From positions 26,082,412 through 26,146,411 of the forward strand of contig NC_045139.1 in the NCBI RefSeq assembly GCF_008831285.2: 64,000 nucleotides of DNA. The letters run 5' to 3'. This stretch comes from Nymphaea colorata (lineage: Eukaryota > Streptophyta > Magnoliopsida > Nymphaeales > Nymphaeaceae). This document shows positions 12,396 to 23,500 of the stretch, one piece after another. Both the position numbers and the translations under genes were made by a program. Positions within the stretch are counted from its first letter, which is position 1. Each line of letters starts with the position of its first letter. Below the pieces are notes generated by a model. That model saw only the letters and a program-made list of their open reading frames with translations. It did no database searches and was not told where the DNA came from.

Positions 12396-15014
12396 TTCTC
12401 TCTCTTTTTCTCTCTCTGCATCATGTTTGCACATGCATAACTATTGCTTGCATCATCTTTTCCTAATCAGACATAGGATTGCATTTGTGTGTGGTACTTG
12501 TGCAACAAAGCTGCTTTGATGTTCACTCTAACTCACAAAAGGTGTGTGTTCATCTGTTGACATGCTTATGCCCTACAGTCTATATCCCTGTCACTTTGAG
12601 GGCTGTATAAACAAAAGTGTGTATGACCTGTTCACCAACTTTCACTTCCATTTCTTCCAAATTTTTGAACCAAAGCAGTCTATACTGCAGAGGGTCGTCT
12701 CTTCCACTCTTAGTCCAAATAAGACCGACAAAGTTAACTGTCCACTTGAATTCAGTTTAGCATATGTTTGGACATGGTGAGCATTTTAGTTTCAAGAATT
12801 GGGCAGCTAAATTTCTACATTTTGGTGATAGCTGACAGCTTGTTACTGAGCTTATGCAGCCTGCTTATTGTTGTCTTTTATCAGATGTCTGATTTGTTGT
12901 GCAATCCCATGGATCATGTTTTGATGCCCAAACATGAGATATTGACTGCAGAGGAGAAGGAAAAGCTTCTGGACGAGTATAAGATCAATGAAAATCAGGT
13001 ACTTATTATATAACCAGTTATAGCTTTTTGTTTGTCAATCGTTGTGATGTTTTTAATTTGGTTTCTGTGTAGATTACCAATTAGAGATTTTTTATAATAA
13101 AAAGTTAAAAACCTTGGATGCATATCCCGATATTATCCGTATCATACGATACGTACCGTATAGGTTTTCTAAATCTATACGGTATGCTTACGACACACGA
13201 TATGCTCGTGTATCGTAAGCGTATCGCCTGCATCATACGATACGAGCGATACACCCTCGCATCGTACGATATAGGGAAAAACGCACAAAAGGGGCCCGAC
13301 GGCCCCTTTGTGCATTATGTTTTAAAGTTTAAAGTTTAAACACTCCTCTCTCTCTCTCTCTCTCTCTCTTCTTGTTTCTAAAGACTCCAAGAGACGTGGG
13401 AGGGAGAGATTTTTCTCATTTCCATAAAAAATCACTGAGGAATCATCGATTTGGGAGAACCTACTAGTCAGTGAAGAAGCTTTCTCGTAGTGGGAACAGT
13501 GGGAAGCTTGGAGAAAGAGGGTTTTTTGGTTGACACCAAGAAGGTAAAAAATTATTCATTTTCACCGTTGAATCGTTCATTTCTCTTAATGAAGAAAATG
13601 AAGATGATGATGCAAATGATGATGATTATCGTTGAATCATGAAAGGTGATAACTATATGTTTTGAACTTATGAATTGTGATGTAATCTAAGTTCTAAGAC
13701 TCCAAGTCATAAGACTCTAAGTCCTAAGATTCTGTAAAATTTTCAAGTTTAAAATTGTGATGGATGCTTATTAGTTATTATGTTGTTTTGAATATCTGAT
13801 TTCTTATTTTTGAATGTGTTTTTGATATACATGAATGTTTCTTATGTATGATGATTTTTTTTTATATTGAATACATTTTTCTTGATTTGTTTGTTTATTT
13901 TTCTGATTTTTTGATTTTTTATGATTTTTTTCTCTTTTTTTCTGATTATTAATATTTTTTAAATTAAAAAATTAATTTTACGCTACGCTACGTTTGTGAT
14001 ACGTTACGATACGGCGTAGGTCGGCTTGACCAACACGTGTTACGCTACACCTTTTACAACATTGGCATATCCTTGTATTTTTTATCTGCTTATATCCCCT
14101 CCATAGGGAAAATTTTCTTCATCAAGTGCCTCTTACCAGAAACATCTTTCAAAGTGAGGGCACTGAAAGGATTTGTGATGTACTCTGAATTTTATATTGC
14201 ACAAACTCAGGCTGCTGTAAACTACTCAACACTTTCACAAAAAAAAGAGCGGCATGCAAAACACAGTCTGCATCAATTACACACCAGGAATCCTTACAAA
14301 GAGAGAAGATAAACTCTGAATAATGTTAGTAAGAAAAAGGAATACAAGAGGTAAAAATACAAAGGGGACATACAATCCAACAAATAGGAAGGAGGAGCCG
14401 TTGGGATGTCCAACAGCTAGAAAATATAGCCTGGATATCCCAACAGCTTTTAGAGAGATGCTACAAGCAGCAAACAAAAATATAAAAACAGAAAAACTAA
14501 AGTACAGAAATTATTTTGCAAATATGACAACAAAGAAATAAACTAATCCTAATCCAATGCTAATAATCCTGATCTCATACTAAATCGTATGACAAATTCC
14601 TTAACATCCTCCTCAAACTTCTAGTGATATCACCGAAAGTTTGTTAAGGAAAAAGGAGAATCTTGGTGATGCAAGCCCTTTGGTGGAAAAATCTGTCAAC
14701 TGAAACTCTGATGTAACTAAGGGTAAACGATAAATTTCTTTAAATTTTTTTTTGACAAAGTGACTGTCCATTTTGATGTGCCTAGTCCTCTCATGAAAAT
14801 GTTGTTGCTCAATTTTTTTCCTTTTAAAATCTTTTGACACAGAGTAAGTTTTTGCTTGCTTTTTTATTTTATTTTTTCTGTTTGTTAGATGCCTCGGATG
14901 TTGCAGACAGATATGGTAGCGAGATACCATGGTCTTGAGCGTGGCCAAGTTGTGAAGGTAACTTATTCTGGTGAAATTACTGAATCACATGTTACATATC
15001 GGTGTGTTACATGA
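7511..15014 (+). CDS. NRPE5: NRPE5-type RPB5 subunit of DNA-directed RNA polymerase V
   Basis: Four exons in phase 0: 7511-7744, 7828-8007, 12885-12998 and 14889-15014, all with GT-AG introns. Together they encode 217 aa, close to the roughly 220 aa of plant NRPE5. RPB5 forms the lower jaw of nuclear RNA polymerases. NRPE5 is the plant paralogue used in Pol V, which makes scaffold transcripts for RNA-directed DNA methylation. The N-terminal jaw domain shows RRTVFQILRDRGYALSDAD and IIVFFFGG. The C-terminal assembly domain shows HVLMPKHEILTAEEKEKLL, then ARYHGLERGQVVKV and the ending TESHVTYRCVT. The extra N-terminal segment before the jaw and the TESHV ending fit NRPE5 better than the shorter Pol II form NRPB5. 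The ATG at 7511 gives the expected length. The assignment to Pol V rests on these motifs, not on a tree. Confidence 0.9.
10676..10870. repeat. Degenerate tandem repeats built around GCTTTGTGCAAAGCC
   Basis: The motif 'ctttgtgcaaagcc' or a close variant recurs at about 10716, 10748, 10826 and 10857. The copies are separated by related text ('tttgcgagtgcgt', 'tttgcaagtatgtg', 'ttgagagtgcat'). The core is nearly its own reverse complement. The array lies within intron 2 of NRPE5. Confidence 0.7.
11579..11936. mobile_element. hAT-like MITE with perfect 8-bp target duplication (family A, copy 1)
   Basis: The element starts 'ctaaatcacattggtac' and ends 'gcgcacccacatgactcg', which pair as imperfect terminal inverted repeats. 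It is flanked by the same octamer, gttggaat, at 11571-11578 and 11937-11944. An 8-bp duplication is the hAT signature. No transposase is encoded. The internal text ('cccgtgtcg', 'actgcttgatttaat') is shared with the copy at 60744-61191. Confidence 0.8.
12298..12417. repeat. (CT)n microsatellite, about 120 bp
   Basis: This is a nearly pure CT/TC run with a few T or G interruptions in NRPE5 intron 2. A shorter run lies at 12124-12148. It generates spurious Ser/Leu and Arg/Glu open frames on both strands. Confidence 0.95.
12999..14888 (+). other. NRPE5 intron 3 (1.9 kb) containing a GATACG-rich element
   Basis: The donor is CAG|GTACTT and the acceptor is TTTGTTAG. Most of the first half is occupied by the element at about 13120-14050. 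After it comes AT-rich DNA with a short stretch (14230-14640) rich in AAA and AGA, with no recognised coding content. Confidence 0.7.
13120..14050. mobile_element. GATACG-rich non-autonomous element (family C, copy 1)
   Basis: The left end (13120-13275) and right end (13980-14050) are packed with 'atacgatacg', 'cgtatcg' and related words in both orientations, while the middle is AT-rich without them. A hairpin at 13284-13314 pairs gcacaaaaggggcc with ggcccctttgtgc around a four-base loop. A CT microsatellite (13345-13369) lies inside. The iterated subterminal words resemble transposase-binding arrays of DNA transposons. I could not define exact termini or a target duplication. Confidence 0.5.
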
Positions 15015-15352
15015 GTCTTCAAATTAATGTGTGTAACTTAGTGATTGATATACTAAAGGATTGAACTATTGCCTTGTTATTTGCATGTATATTTTGTTTT
15101 GCTCTTGTGACTTCTCTCATCGCACACCCATTAGTGGGGGTTGGATGGCAGGATGACTTGTGAATTTACATCTCTAGCAGAAGAGACGAGTATGAACCTT
15201 TGTTGGATTTACTAAATGCACTTGAAGCACACTGGGCTAGGTTGAAGCTCATATGTGTGTTATTGTGTGTGTGGTTACCACAATTAAATAAATAAGGGAA
15301 AATGCTGAACATGTTGAATGTATACTAATCTCTTTACCTAAGGTATTAGTTC

Positions 15353-16108
15353 TAGGCTGGGCACAAGTTGACCAACTTGAGCTTGACTCGTATAAACTCA
15401 CCTTGAACTTGACTCATTTATTAAACAAGTTGAGTTCGAGCTGAAAGTTTTAATTCGAATAATAAATTGATCTGAGTTTGGTTCATGGTATACTCATGTT
15501 ACACCTGGTACTCTATTTTGGACACTTCAAAATTGGTTGAAAATCAACCTTTCTTCCATCGTTACTCTACTATCTTGTAAGTCATGCTTTCTCTTGATAC
15601 CCACACACCCCTTCATTTCACCATGATTCTTTTCTTCTCTATGCGACTTCCCCACCTAAAGATCACAATTTGTCATTTCTCTAACTGAATGTTGTATTAG
15701 CTCCTTTTCTCTTCAATTAATAAAACCTTTTTCATTTTTTGTTTTCCCTATGTTTGTCAAGTTTTACACTATCAATATGACATTCTAACCAGGTTCTCAG
15801 TTCTCATCTTTTGTTTAGTCTGAAGGAGTTTCCAATGATCTACATTTTTCATTTTCTTAAACCTCTCGTTCTACTGAGGGCACCTTTTCGAGGCATATTG
15901 TTTCAGCCTGTCGCAATAAACCCCATCAGCTTTTACCTCTTCATTTCCTTTTCGTCAGAACAGACTAGTGTGAAATTTGTCCTTGGAGACCAGTAGCCGC
16001 GAGGAACCTTTTTCCACTGGGGGGTATCCTTTCCATTTGAAGAGCACTAAGATATGGGCAAAGACGATGCCTTAGCTACGAATAAGCAATCGGGTCTCTC
16101 TCTCCCAA

Positions 16109-16152
<44 letters not shown>

Positions 16153-16385
16153 CCCACCCCCCCTCTCTCTAGTCAAAACAGTTATTATAGGAGTAACCAG
16201 CTCGTTGATGAGCTCAAGCTCTAGCTCAAGCTTGTACTCTGCTCATTTTGGTTAATGAGCCCATTCACGTCAAGCTCAAGCATCTACGGAAAGTATTTGA
16301 GTCGAGATCAAGCTGTGGGATACATGAGTTGAGCAACTACGAGCTGGTCAAGCTTGAGTTTGAGCTCTGTGCATGTGCAGCCCTA
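15353..16385. mobile_element. TIR element rich in GAGCTCAAG/TTGAGCTTG words (family B, long copy)
   Basis: The left end reads 'taggctgggcacaag' and the right end 'gtgcatgtgcagccct', with subterminal 'aacttgagcttgactcg' and 'gtcaagcttgagtttgagct' blocks in opposite orientation. The same layout is seen at 31585-31984 and 32463-32852. The interior (about 15490-16190) is unrelated DNA including a CT microsatellite at 16095-16170, so this copy is longer than the others. The flanking octamers attagttc and gtcagatc agree at five of eight positions, consistent with an old 8-bp duplication. Confidence 0.6.
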
Positions 16386-18906
16386 GTCAGATCAAGGCCT
16401 TATGTCAAGGAAGCCATGTTATCTAGTTAGGCTACTATGGTTCCCTTGGTGAAGCTATGTTTTCCTTTTAAGCTGAAACTGAAGTCTGTGACGCCGCTGC
16501 TTGTATGATAGGAATGACTGATAAAAGTTATTTTTGGACTGCTGATACTAGGGTGGAGATGAGCGTATGCCGTTTCTGTGAAAGGCTTCCGAGGGAGCAT
16601 AGGATAGAGTTGGGCGAGAATGAGTGAGGAAGGGAAGCTCTAGAGGGGAGAGGGCGGAAGTTGACACAGAGACACACGAAGGAAAGCTTTTAGATATCAA
16701 ATGATCTTGTTCCAGGGTGGTTCTAGGGGAGGTTTTTAAAGAAATGAAATTAACATATTGTCAAACATCCTGATTTTCATGTTGCCTATTGATGAACTTT
16801 ACGTGCATCCTCACTGCCTTTTCCTTTATTTTTGTGACAAATAAACCCAAAATGTCATATAGAATTCAAACAATTAATTTCCACCATTTTTCTTTAGGTG
16901 GAACTAGAAAACCCTGAACTTTATTATTCGGTGGTCTAGATTCAGACCAATGGTCACATTTGATGTTTCCAAAAATTATCATGTGATGTTAATGGAATAA
17001 TGATCAGAAGTACTTTATTCGCTTGCATGTTCCCCAGCCACAAGGGCCTTTCATTAGTCATTATCATGTGCGGTTCGATTTCCTGGGCTATGCACACAAA
17101 TGATGACTTGATCTTTTTCGTTCTTAATGTGATAAATTCGCTGTTGAGATTGGAGTAGTGTTCAAGCTTGAGTTCTTGGTGATAATCTGGAGATAGGGAT
17201 ATTACTGTGGGATGAGGCGAAGGTATGTCAGATCAAGCTTGGAACCATCAGAACGAACGAGTTGAAAAAAAAAGGCAAGGGGGTGGTTAGTTCTCACTGC
17301 GCTAACCTGCTGGGACCCAATAAAAGTTGCTAAGCAGTAGTCGGACCACCGGAGGTGTGGAAAATGTTTGAGAAAAAACTGCTTTGCCTAAAAATGTAAT
17401 CGTTTAAAAGTAACTACTATAAAAGGCGTTTTTGCTTTAAATGTGGAAATTTAATCTGCAAGGACTTTACAAACATTCATTTCAGGCCCCTTGAGAAAAC
17501 TCTGCTGGTACTCTTTCTGGTCATCGTAAGGAAAGAAACCGTTGGACGTTATTTGATTTGAACAAAATCTAATTGTATGCCTTCTGCATTGTCAATGACC
17601 GAAACAAGGAAAAAAGAGCGATCGATGAATCTAATGAGAATTTCGTTCCCTAGGACAAATCAAATGTGGTGATGCATCCTGTGGAGAAATAAAAAATTTA
17701 ACTCAAGCCAGAGCTTATATCATCAACGACGTTTCTACGGCTGATTTTTTTCTGAACCAAGTTTCAAAAATTGGGGACTGCAGACATGGGAATCAGGCGA
17801 CTTTCATTACGTCTTGAGTACCGGCACACGCATTAGGACCAAGTACAAAACCCAAACTCCTCGACCGGACATTAAATCCTTCTAATCGCATATGAGCCAG
17901 ACAGAGGACACCTGACATTTCTGAATAGATAAGCCTGCCGCTGGATCTGAACCAGACCACTTTTTATATGGTTTTCCAGGTTCAAACTAAATCCATTAAC
18001 AAATCCAGATTCAATCCAGAAGATATTCTATCATAGATGATCTGAACTCAGGAACCATGTTCGTATGGTGAATCTAAGTTAAATCAAAAGAGCACCTCGT
18101 TCCGAAAGAAAAACTTGGTAGTTGGTACGCTGGGGGATGGGGGAAGAGTGGGGACTTAGATCACAAGCTGGGAATTAGGATTGAGATACTCCTCTTGCTC
18201 ACATGGAAAAGAGCACTTAGTTTAAAGGTGCGATGAGGCCCTTCAGGGAAGTTTATCATGCAACCAAAGAGATTCCTCTTCTCTTACTAAACTAAAAGAT
18301 TGATATTTTACTTCATTGATTCGCCATAACAAGAGAACAATAGCCTAACAAATATTGGGTTCGGTGAGTTCTAATTCAATATGAAATAAAACCAACCATT
18401 GATTTTATTAGAAATTTCCACTGCCCCTACTGCACTACAGCTTGTTAGTTTCACCGCCAGTCCAAGGTTGAGCAGTGTGATTTGACGGCACACTTAAAAA
18501 GCCACCTATAGACGTTTGATGTCTATTCATTCCAGATAATGTTTGCATCCTTTGGCTTACTACAGTTGGTGGCGCAGAGATCGCAGAAGCTTATTCATTA
18601 GATATCGTTCTTCTCTAGGAGAGAAGTTCACAGCCTCTAGGCCTTCTACCTCCACCCGACATTGCACTATCAAGCTTTCACCCATTTTATAAAATTCCTC
18701 ATTGTAGCATCTTGTAGGAATCTAGGTAGTGTCTTACTCTAAATGTGGTTGATCCTCCTCTCCAATCAACTATTGAGCATTGCCTTGGTAAGATATCATC
18801 ACCAACTAGTTAATCAAACCTCTAGTTAATGAAACCTGAGCCCCTCCTCATGTGGATTCCAACTTTTGCAACTCAGCAAAACAATCATTCTAGCTGTCAT
18901 TCCTAT

Positions 18907-19310
18907 AACACCTCAAAGTTTGGTCTCGTATATAAAATTATGAGGAATTTTTGGAGAACTTGTAACAGGAATTGTTAAGTAGTTGGTTGTCCTTGTTCTT
19001 AGGGCTGAAACAAAAATTGCTAAGTGGTGGCTTTGGATTCATCAAACCAGAGATTGGCCCAAAGTGGGAGCTGGTCAGTTGTTTCAGTGGCATCAAAACA
19101 CGAGTAACCTGAGCTCCTACATGTGCAAACATGTGTGCCTTAAAGGGGGGTGAATTGTAATATCCAATCTTTTAGTCTCGTATTTAAGATTGTGAGAAAT
19201 CTTGAAAAACTTATAAAATAGGTTGCTAAGCAGTTGATTGTCATGGTTCTTAGCATTTCTCAGTTAGAACTGAAACTGCTAAGAGGAGGATTGAGGTCCG
19301 CAAACCAAAA
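18907..19310. repeat. Two diverged LTR heads in tandem
   Basis: The text 'ggtctcgtatataaaatt...gttaagtagttggttgtcc' at about 18922-19003 recurs in diverged form at about 19175-19255 ('agtctcgtatttaagatt...gctaagcagttgattgtc'). The second copy is preceded by a purine tract (ttaaaggggggtg) and a TGTAATATCC start, which is the usual junction before a gypsy LTR. I read this as fragments of two LTRs, or of one LTR and its duplicate. No internal coding region was recognised. Confidence 0.45.
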
Positions 19311-20575
19311 GCCCAAGCCCAATATAAAAGTAGGTTAGGTCGTTTTAGCCCCCCTCTCAAAGGTAGGTTTTTATGTGTTAGTCACCTGTCTACCATTAGA
19401 AGCACGCTTGTCGGCATGCCTGTGTTATGCTGCCAGCATTCACATTCATCACGAGAATGAGGTTTAACAACGCTAATATTAAAGCATTGTTTCATGAATC
19501 TATCTGAAACATCAGAACAAATACATATAACATCGTGTTTTAGTGTTGCCAAATGCCCATGTAGAACCATATGTGCAATTGCTTCCAACTTAAACCAGAT
19601 TTTTGTACCTTTTCATTTGAACACCTGCCAACCAGGAACACTAAAACACAATAAAAAATAGATATTATTTTCTGGTCTAAAACTACAAAATTAATGGCCC
19701 AATATTATCGCCTGTCAGCTTTCTGATTTAAGTCGTCAGATTTCAAACCAAACGCCCCCATCGATGCACAAGCTCGGGCCAATGACTGGTTGTTGGTTTA
19801 GACCCCCTGTATATACCAAAACGTCCCTACGTCCATGACATATATATATATATATATATGCAATATGCTTGTCAAACACCCGTCAAACCGATGAACTTCA
19901 AATTCATCACCTCAAACTAGATATTATTATTTAAAGCGAGACTGGCAGCAGGCACCATTTTATACTTGTGTGCACGTGTATGACTTCAATCTGAACAAGC
20001 ACGTTCATATAAACATAATTTTACAAAATGAACGATTCCAAGATTTCCTCCATATATTCACTTGCCAATTCAGCAACTGACGTAACCAAATTAATATCAT
20101 GGGAAATACAAGTATCAGTTAAACATATAAATACGGCCGACGAAGCCTCTCCATCGATACCAGTCTGGAAAATCAGTAATAACGTTTCTCTTCAATTCCC
20201 CCTACAAAAATTCAGGCCATCCATAGTTCAGGAGCTGGACCATTACAGTCGAACAAAGAGGTCTCCCCCGCCTCATTAAGCATCCCTGGTGCAAAAAGTG
20301 GCTCACATGTCAAAGCCTTCACTACAGGAATAAAGGGAACACCAAACCTCCCTTGTACAGAAAAAAAACAACAACAGAAACTGGAACCAATCATCCTGTC
20401 AAACTCGAAGACCACAGTTTAATATCAAAGAGTACCCCCTATCTCACAGATGGGCGGGACCAATTTAAATGGCTAACCCCATCGTCGCCCTCTACATGGA
20501 CACCTCTCTGGGACTGCCTATCCATGATGGCACATGGTAGTGCAACCTGCTTGATGAAAGGTAAAAGCTTTCTTT

Positions 20576-23500
20576 CTAATGCTTTTGTCTCCGTTTGCCA
20601 TGCCGTCGTCTTTTTTCACTGCTATCACTATCTGTCTCATCTTCGGACTTCTGTCTCCGCTTACGGCTCTTACTTTTCCTTTCACTTTCACTATCACTAT
20701 CATTTTTTGGCTTTCTGCGCTTCCTATCATTGTCACTCTCGGTCTCCGATTCAGATGAAGACTCGGCATCATCCGATTCAGATGCACTGGAACTCCCGCT
20801 TTCATCAGATTTATCTGAAGAATCCTCTGGGCCCGATTCTGGCTTCTGCTGCTGCATAATAAGGCGTGGCATATCTTTCAAATATTGACGCAAATTCTCT
20901 GTGATACCACCCAGACCAATAGATGTAAAGAAATTGATAGAGAATCGGGTGTTTTTGGGATTATCCCTGGGAAAGATAGACTCGAAGGAATCTTGCATCG
21001 TTGGATCACTTAATTTTTCATTAAGCATCCGGATTCCAAGTTGCTCAGCCAACTCCTGTCAATAACACGTCACAGGAAATGTGATTTGACTGAACATGAA
21101 ATGAAGCCAAATGGCAGGTTAATTCAACGAACAAAATACAAACCTGAAATAGGATTTTGATGAATATCCGAGACGATGAAGTTGTGTCCTCCTCCGTCAG
21201 ACGGATGTAAGCCAAAACATGCCAAGGTAATGCAAATGTGCCAAGGAGATGTGCGAAGAATTTGGCCACATTACGCAGCTTATTTGTTTCAAGGCGGTGG
21301 ATCATAGAATACTGCTGCACAAAGCACTTTTCGAAGTTCTCCTGGTGCACTTTGTTGATCATGCAGAACCTTTGGCCCAGGAGGCCATAGAAACGCAGGT
21401 ATGTCCTTTCCTGACTGCAACACTCTAGAAGCATAATACACAGCTCCATCTAAACAACCAGAAAAAGATAATTCAGTACTATGTTCTGATAAAGCTGCAA
21501 AAATGCATTAGCGGTATTTCTACTACACAAAGAGCTAACGTGTTCAAACCTACGACAGTCATACAAAGAAGGACAAGTATACAAGAGAAAAAAGACAAAA
21601 GCTTTCTCATCTCTATACTGAAATTGCAACCAACCAAGTGTACAACTCAAAGTATAGATGAAATTATGTAATAAGAAATAACATGGACAAGACGCAAAGT
21701 CATGAAAAATATAAACAAGCATATGCAGGCAAATATCTCTTTAGTCCAACTATCATTCCTACATAAAGCTTATATAGGTTTCCGTTGAATAGCAAATATA
21801 AACATGGAGTGAAATTCAGTTTATATAAAGCTTCAAAACCAAGCTTTTGTATGAAAGAGGATTTACTAACCAAAATTTCTGTTCTCAACAACAGCTGCAC
21901 TGTCAAGAATAACAATACAGATGTGTAGGCTGGGCAATTCAAGAGGTAAACAATATAAGCTTGGCTGGGCCAGGTTTTGGCACCTCATAGCATCTGAAAA
22001 CAGTGGCTGCTTAGGTTGCTGTTGTGCAATAACAAGGCACATGGAGAAGTGCTGATACAGTTATCGGACTATTTCACCCTCTGTACCCCAAAAGAAATCC
22101 TTTCTCATGGACCTTTAGTATTTGTTTCCACTTTCCACTTTTATGTTTACTCTAAAATTTTAAAAGCTATTTGAATCTTTATCAACATATCTATAAGAAA
22201 GTACAAAACTCTTAACTTCATAACTTTAGTATTTTTATGTATCCTTAAATAGTTTCAGTTCCCAAGATTTTCCCGAGAAAAGAAAGAATGCCAAAAGATA
22301 CTGAGAAGAAGCCCACAGACAAAATACGAGAACTTGGATATATATATAATAGATAGTAGATAGATAGATAGATAGATAGAGAGAGGGAGAGAGAGAGAGG
22401 GAGAGAGAGAGAGAGAGAGAGAGAAAGAGTCTCTAGTTCTCCACTACTTTCAGCACAACGTAGTTGTAAAATGGCTGGATATTTCAATTTAGGACAACAG
22501 AAAAACCAAAACCCTAAGGCCATGTTTGTTTACGTGGATGTCAGGTCCAACCCCACCAAAACCATCAGACCTCAAAGAATTTGGTTTTAAGGGAGCAGCA
22601 CCAATCCTTGGTTTCAAAGAAGCAGCGTGGATCTCAAATCACTGTTTGTTTGAACAATGGATTTCATTCAGCACCGATATGAGATTCCCACGGGCATGGT
22701 CTTAAAGATTTGCTGGAACTGGATTCTATATTCGAACTTACCTTTGAGCAACCTTTTATATTCAAAACCAGAAACAGTGCCCCAAATCAACCAGATGGAT
22801 GCAATTTGAGGCAGATGGATCTGAGCTAAATGAGCACATCTGAAGCAATCTTCAGTTGATCGAATTTATTTCCATATCTAACAGGCAATGATGCTAATTT
22901 AGAAAGAAAATGGATAAGTTCTTCAATCAACAAGCACTCCAAATTCAGAAATAAAGCAGCAAAACATTCCAACAGAATAGTAGGTATAAAAGCCACCACA
23001 GAGAGTCATGCACACCTAACAGATAAACTTTCAGGCCTACATTATTTATGGCCTAGGGAAAAGACAGGAGATACAATAGGGATGAGTTTGCTTACTTCTT
23101 GACCAGGCTGAAGTTTAATTTTCAATAGTTTGTGACCAGCTTCCTCAAAATCAACACTGGACATGATTGTGAGGTAAATTGTCCTCCTCAAGTTAACAAG
23201 GTTTGTCTCAGTTTCATCCGCAATTTGCAAATTATTTTCGTCCTCTTCATCAGATTCATCATCATCATCTTCTTCATCATCAGAGAGCGCTTCAGAGCCT
23301 GCTTCTTCATCAGAGGACTCTTCACCAAGGATTTCTCTCTTCAAGTTCTCATATGCTTTTTCATGTTCCAGAAACTGGGGATCATATTTAAAAATATCTG
23401 AAAAGACAAGCAGAATGATACACAATTTTTAGTTGCGTAAGAAAATATAGCTCTATGCTTAGAGACAGAAGAGATTAGTAGGTATGCAAGTAATTTCTTC

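Larger units (their letters stand above)
8008..12884 (+). other. NRPE5 intron 2 (4.9 kb), repeat-filled
   Basis: The donor is CAT|GTACGT and the acceptor is TTTTATCAG. The intron contains a diverged internal duplication (about 8912-8985 and 9235-9310), AT-rich low-complexity DNA (9480-10430), the GCTTTGTGCAAAGC repeats (10676-10870), a 358-bp TIR element (11579-11936) and two CT microsatellites (12124-12148 and 12298-12417). No coding sequence other than the host gene was recognised. Confidence 0.75.
15015..20575. other. Intergenic region between NRPE5 and the convergent CWC22
   Basis: The 3' ends of the two genes face each other. A possible polyadenylation signal for NRPE5 (aataaa) lies at about 15287. 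The rest holds the TIR element at 15353-16385 with a CT microsatellite, LTR fragments at 18900-19300 and a TA run at 19840-19859. I found no additional gene. The short open frames here encode nothing recognisable. Confidence 0.5.

Noticed and set aside
12086-12519. Open frames of Arg/Glu and Ser/Leu repeats on both strands
   Set aside because: They are translations of the CT microsatellites in NRPE5 intron 2.
13118-13339. Open frame of 73 codons in NRPE5 intron 3
   Set aside because: It is made of the iterated GATACG words and the hairpin of the repeat element, with no domain.
20353-20888. Plus-strand open frames opposite the last CWC22 exon
   Set aside because: They are rich in Ser, Phe and Leu, the antisense of the Asp/Glu/Ser-rich C-terminal tail, and have no domain of their own.
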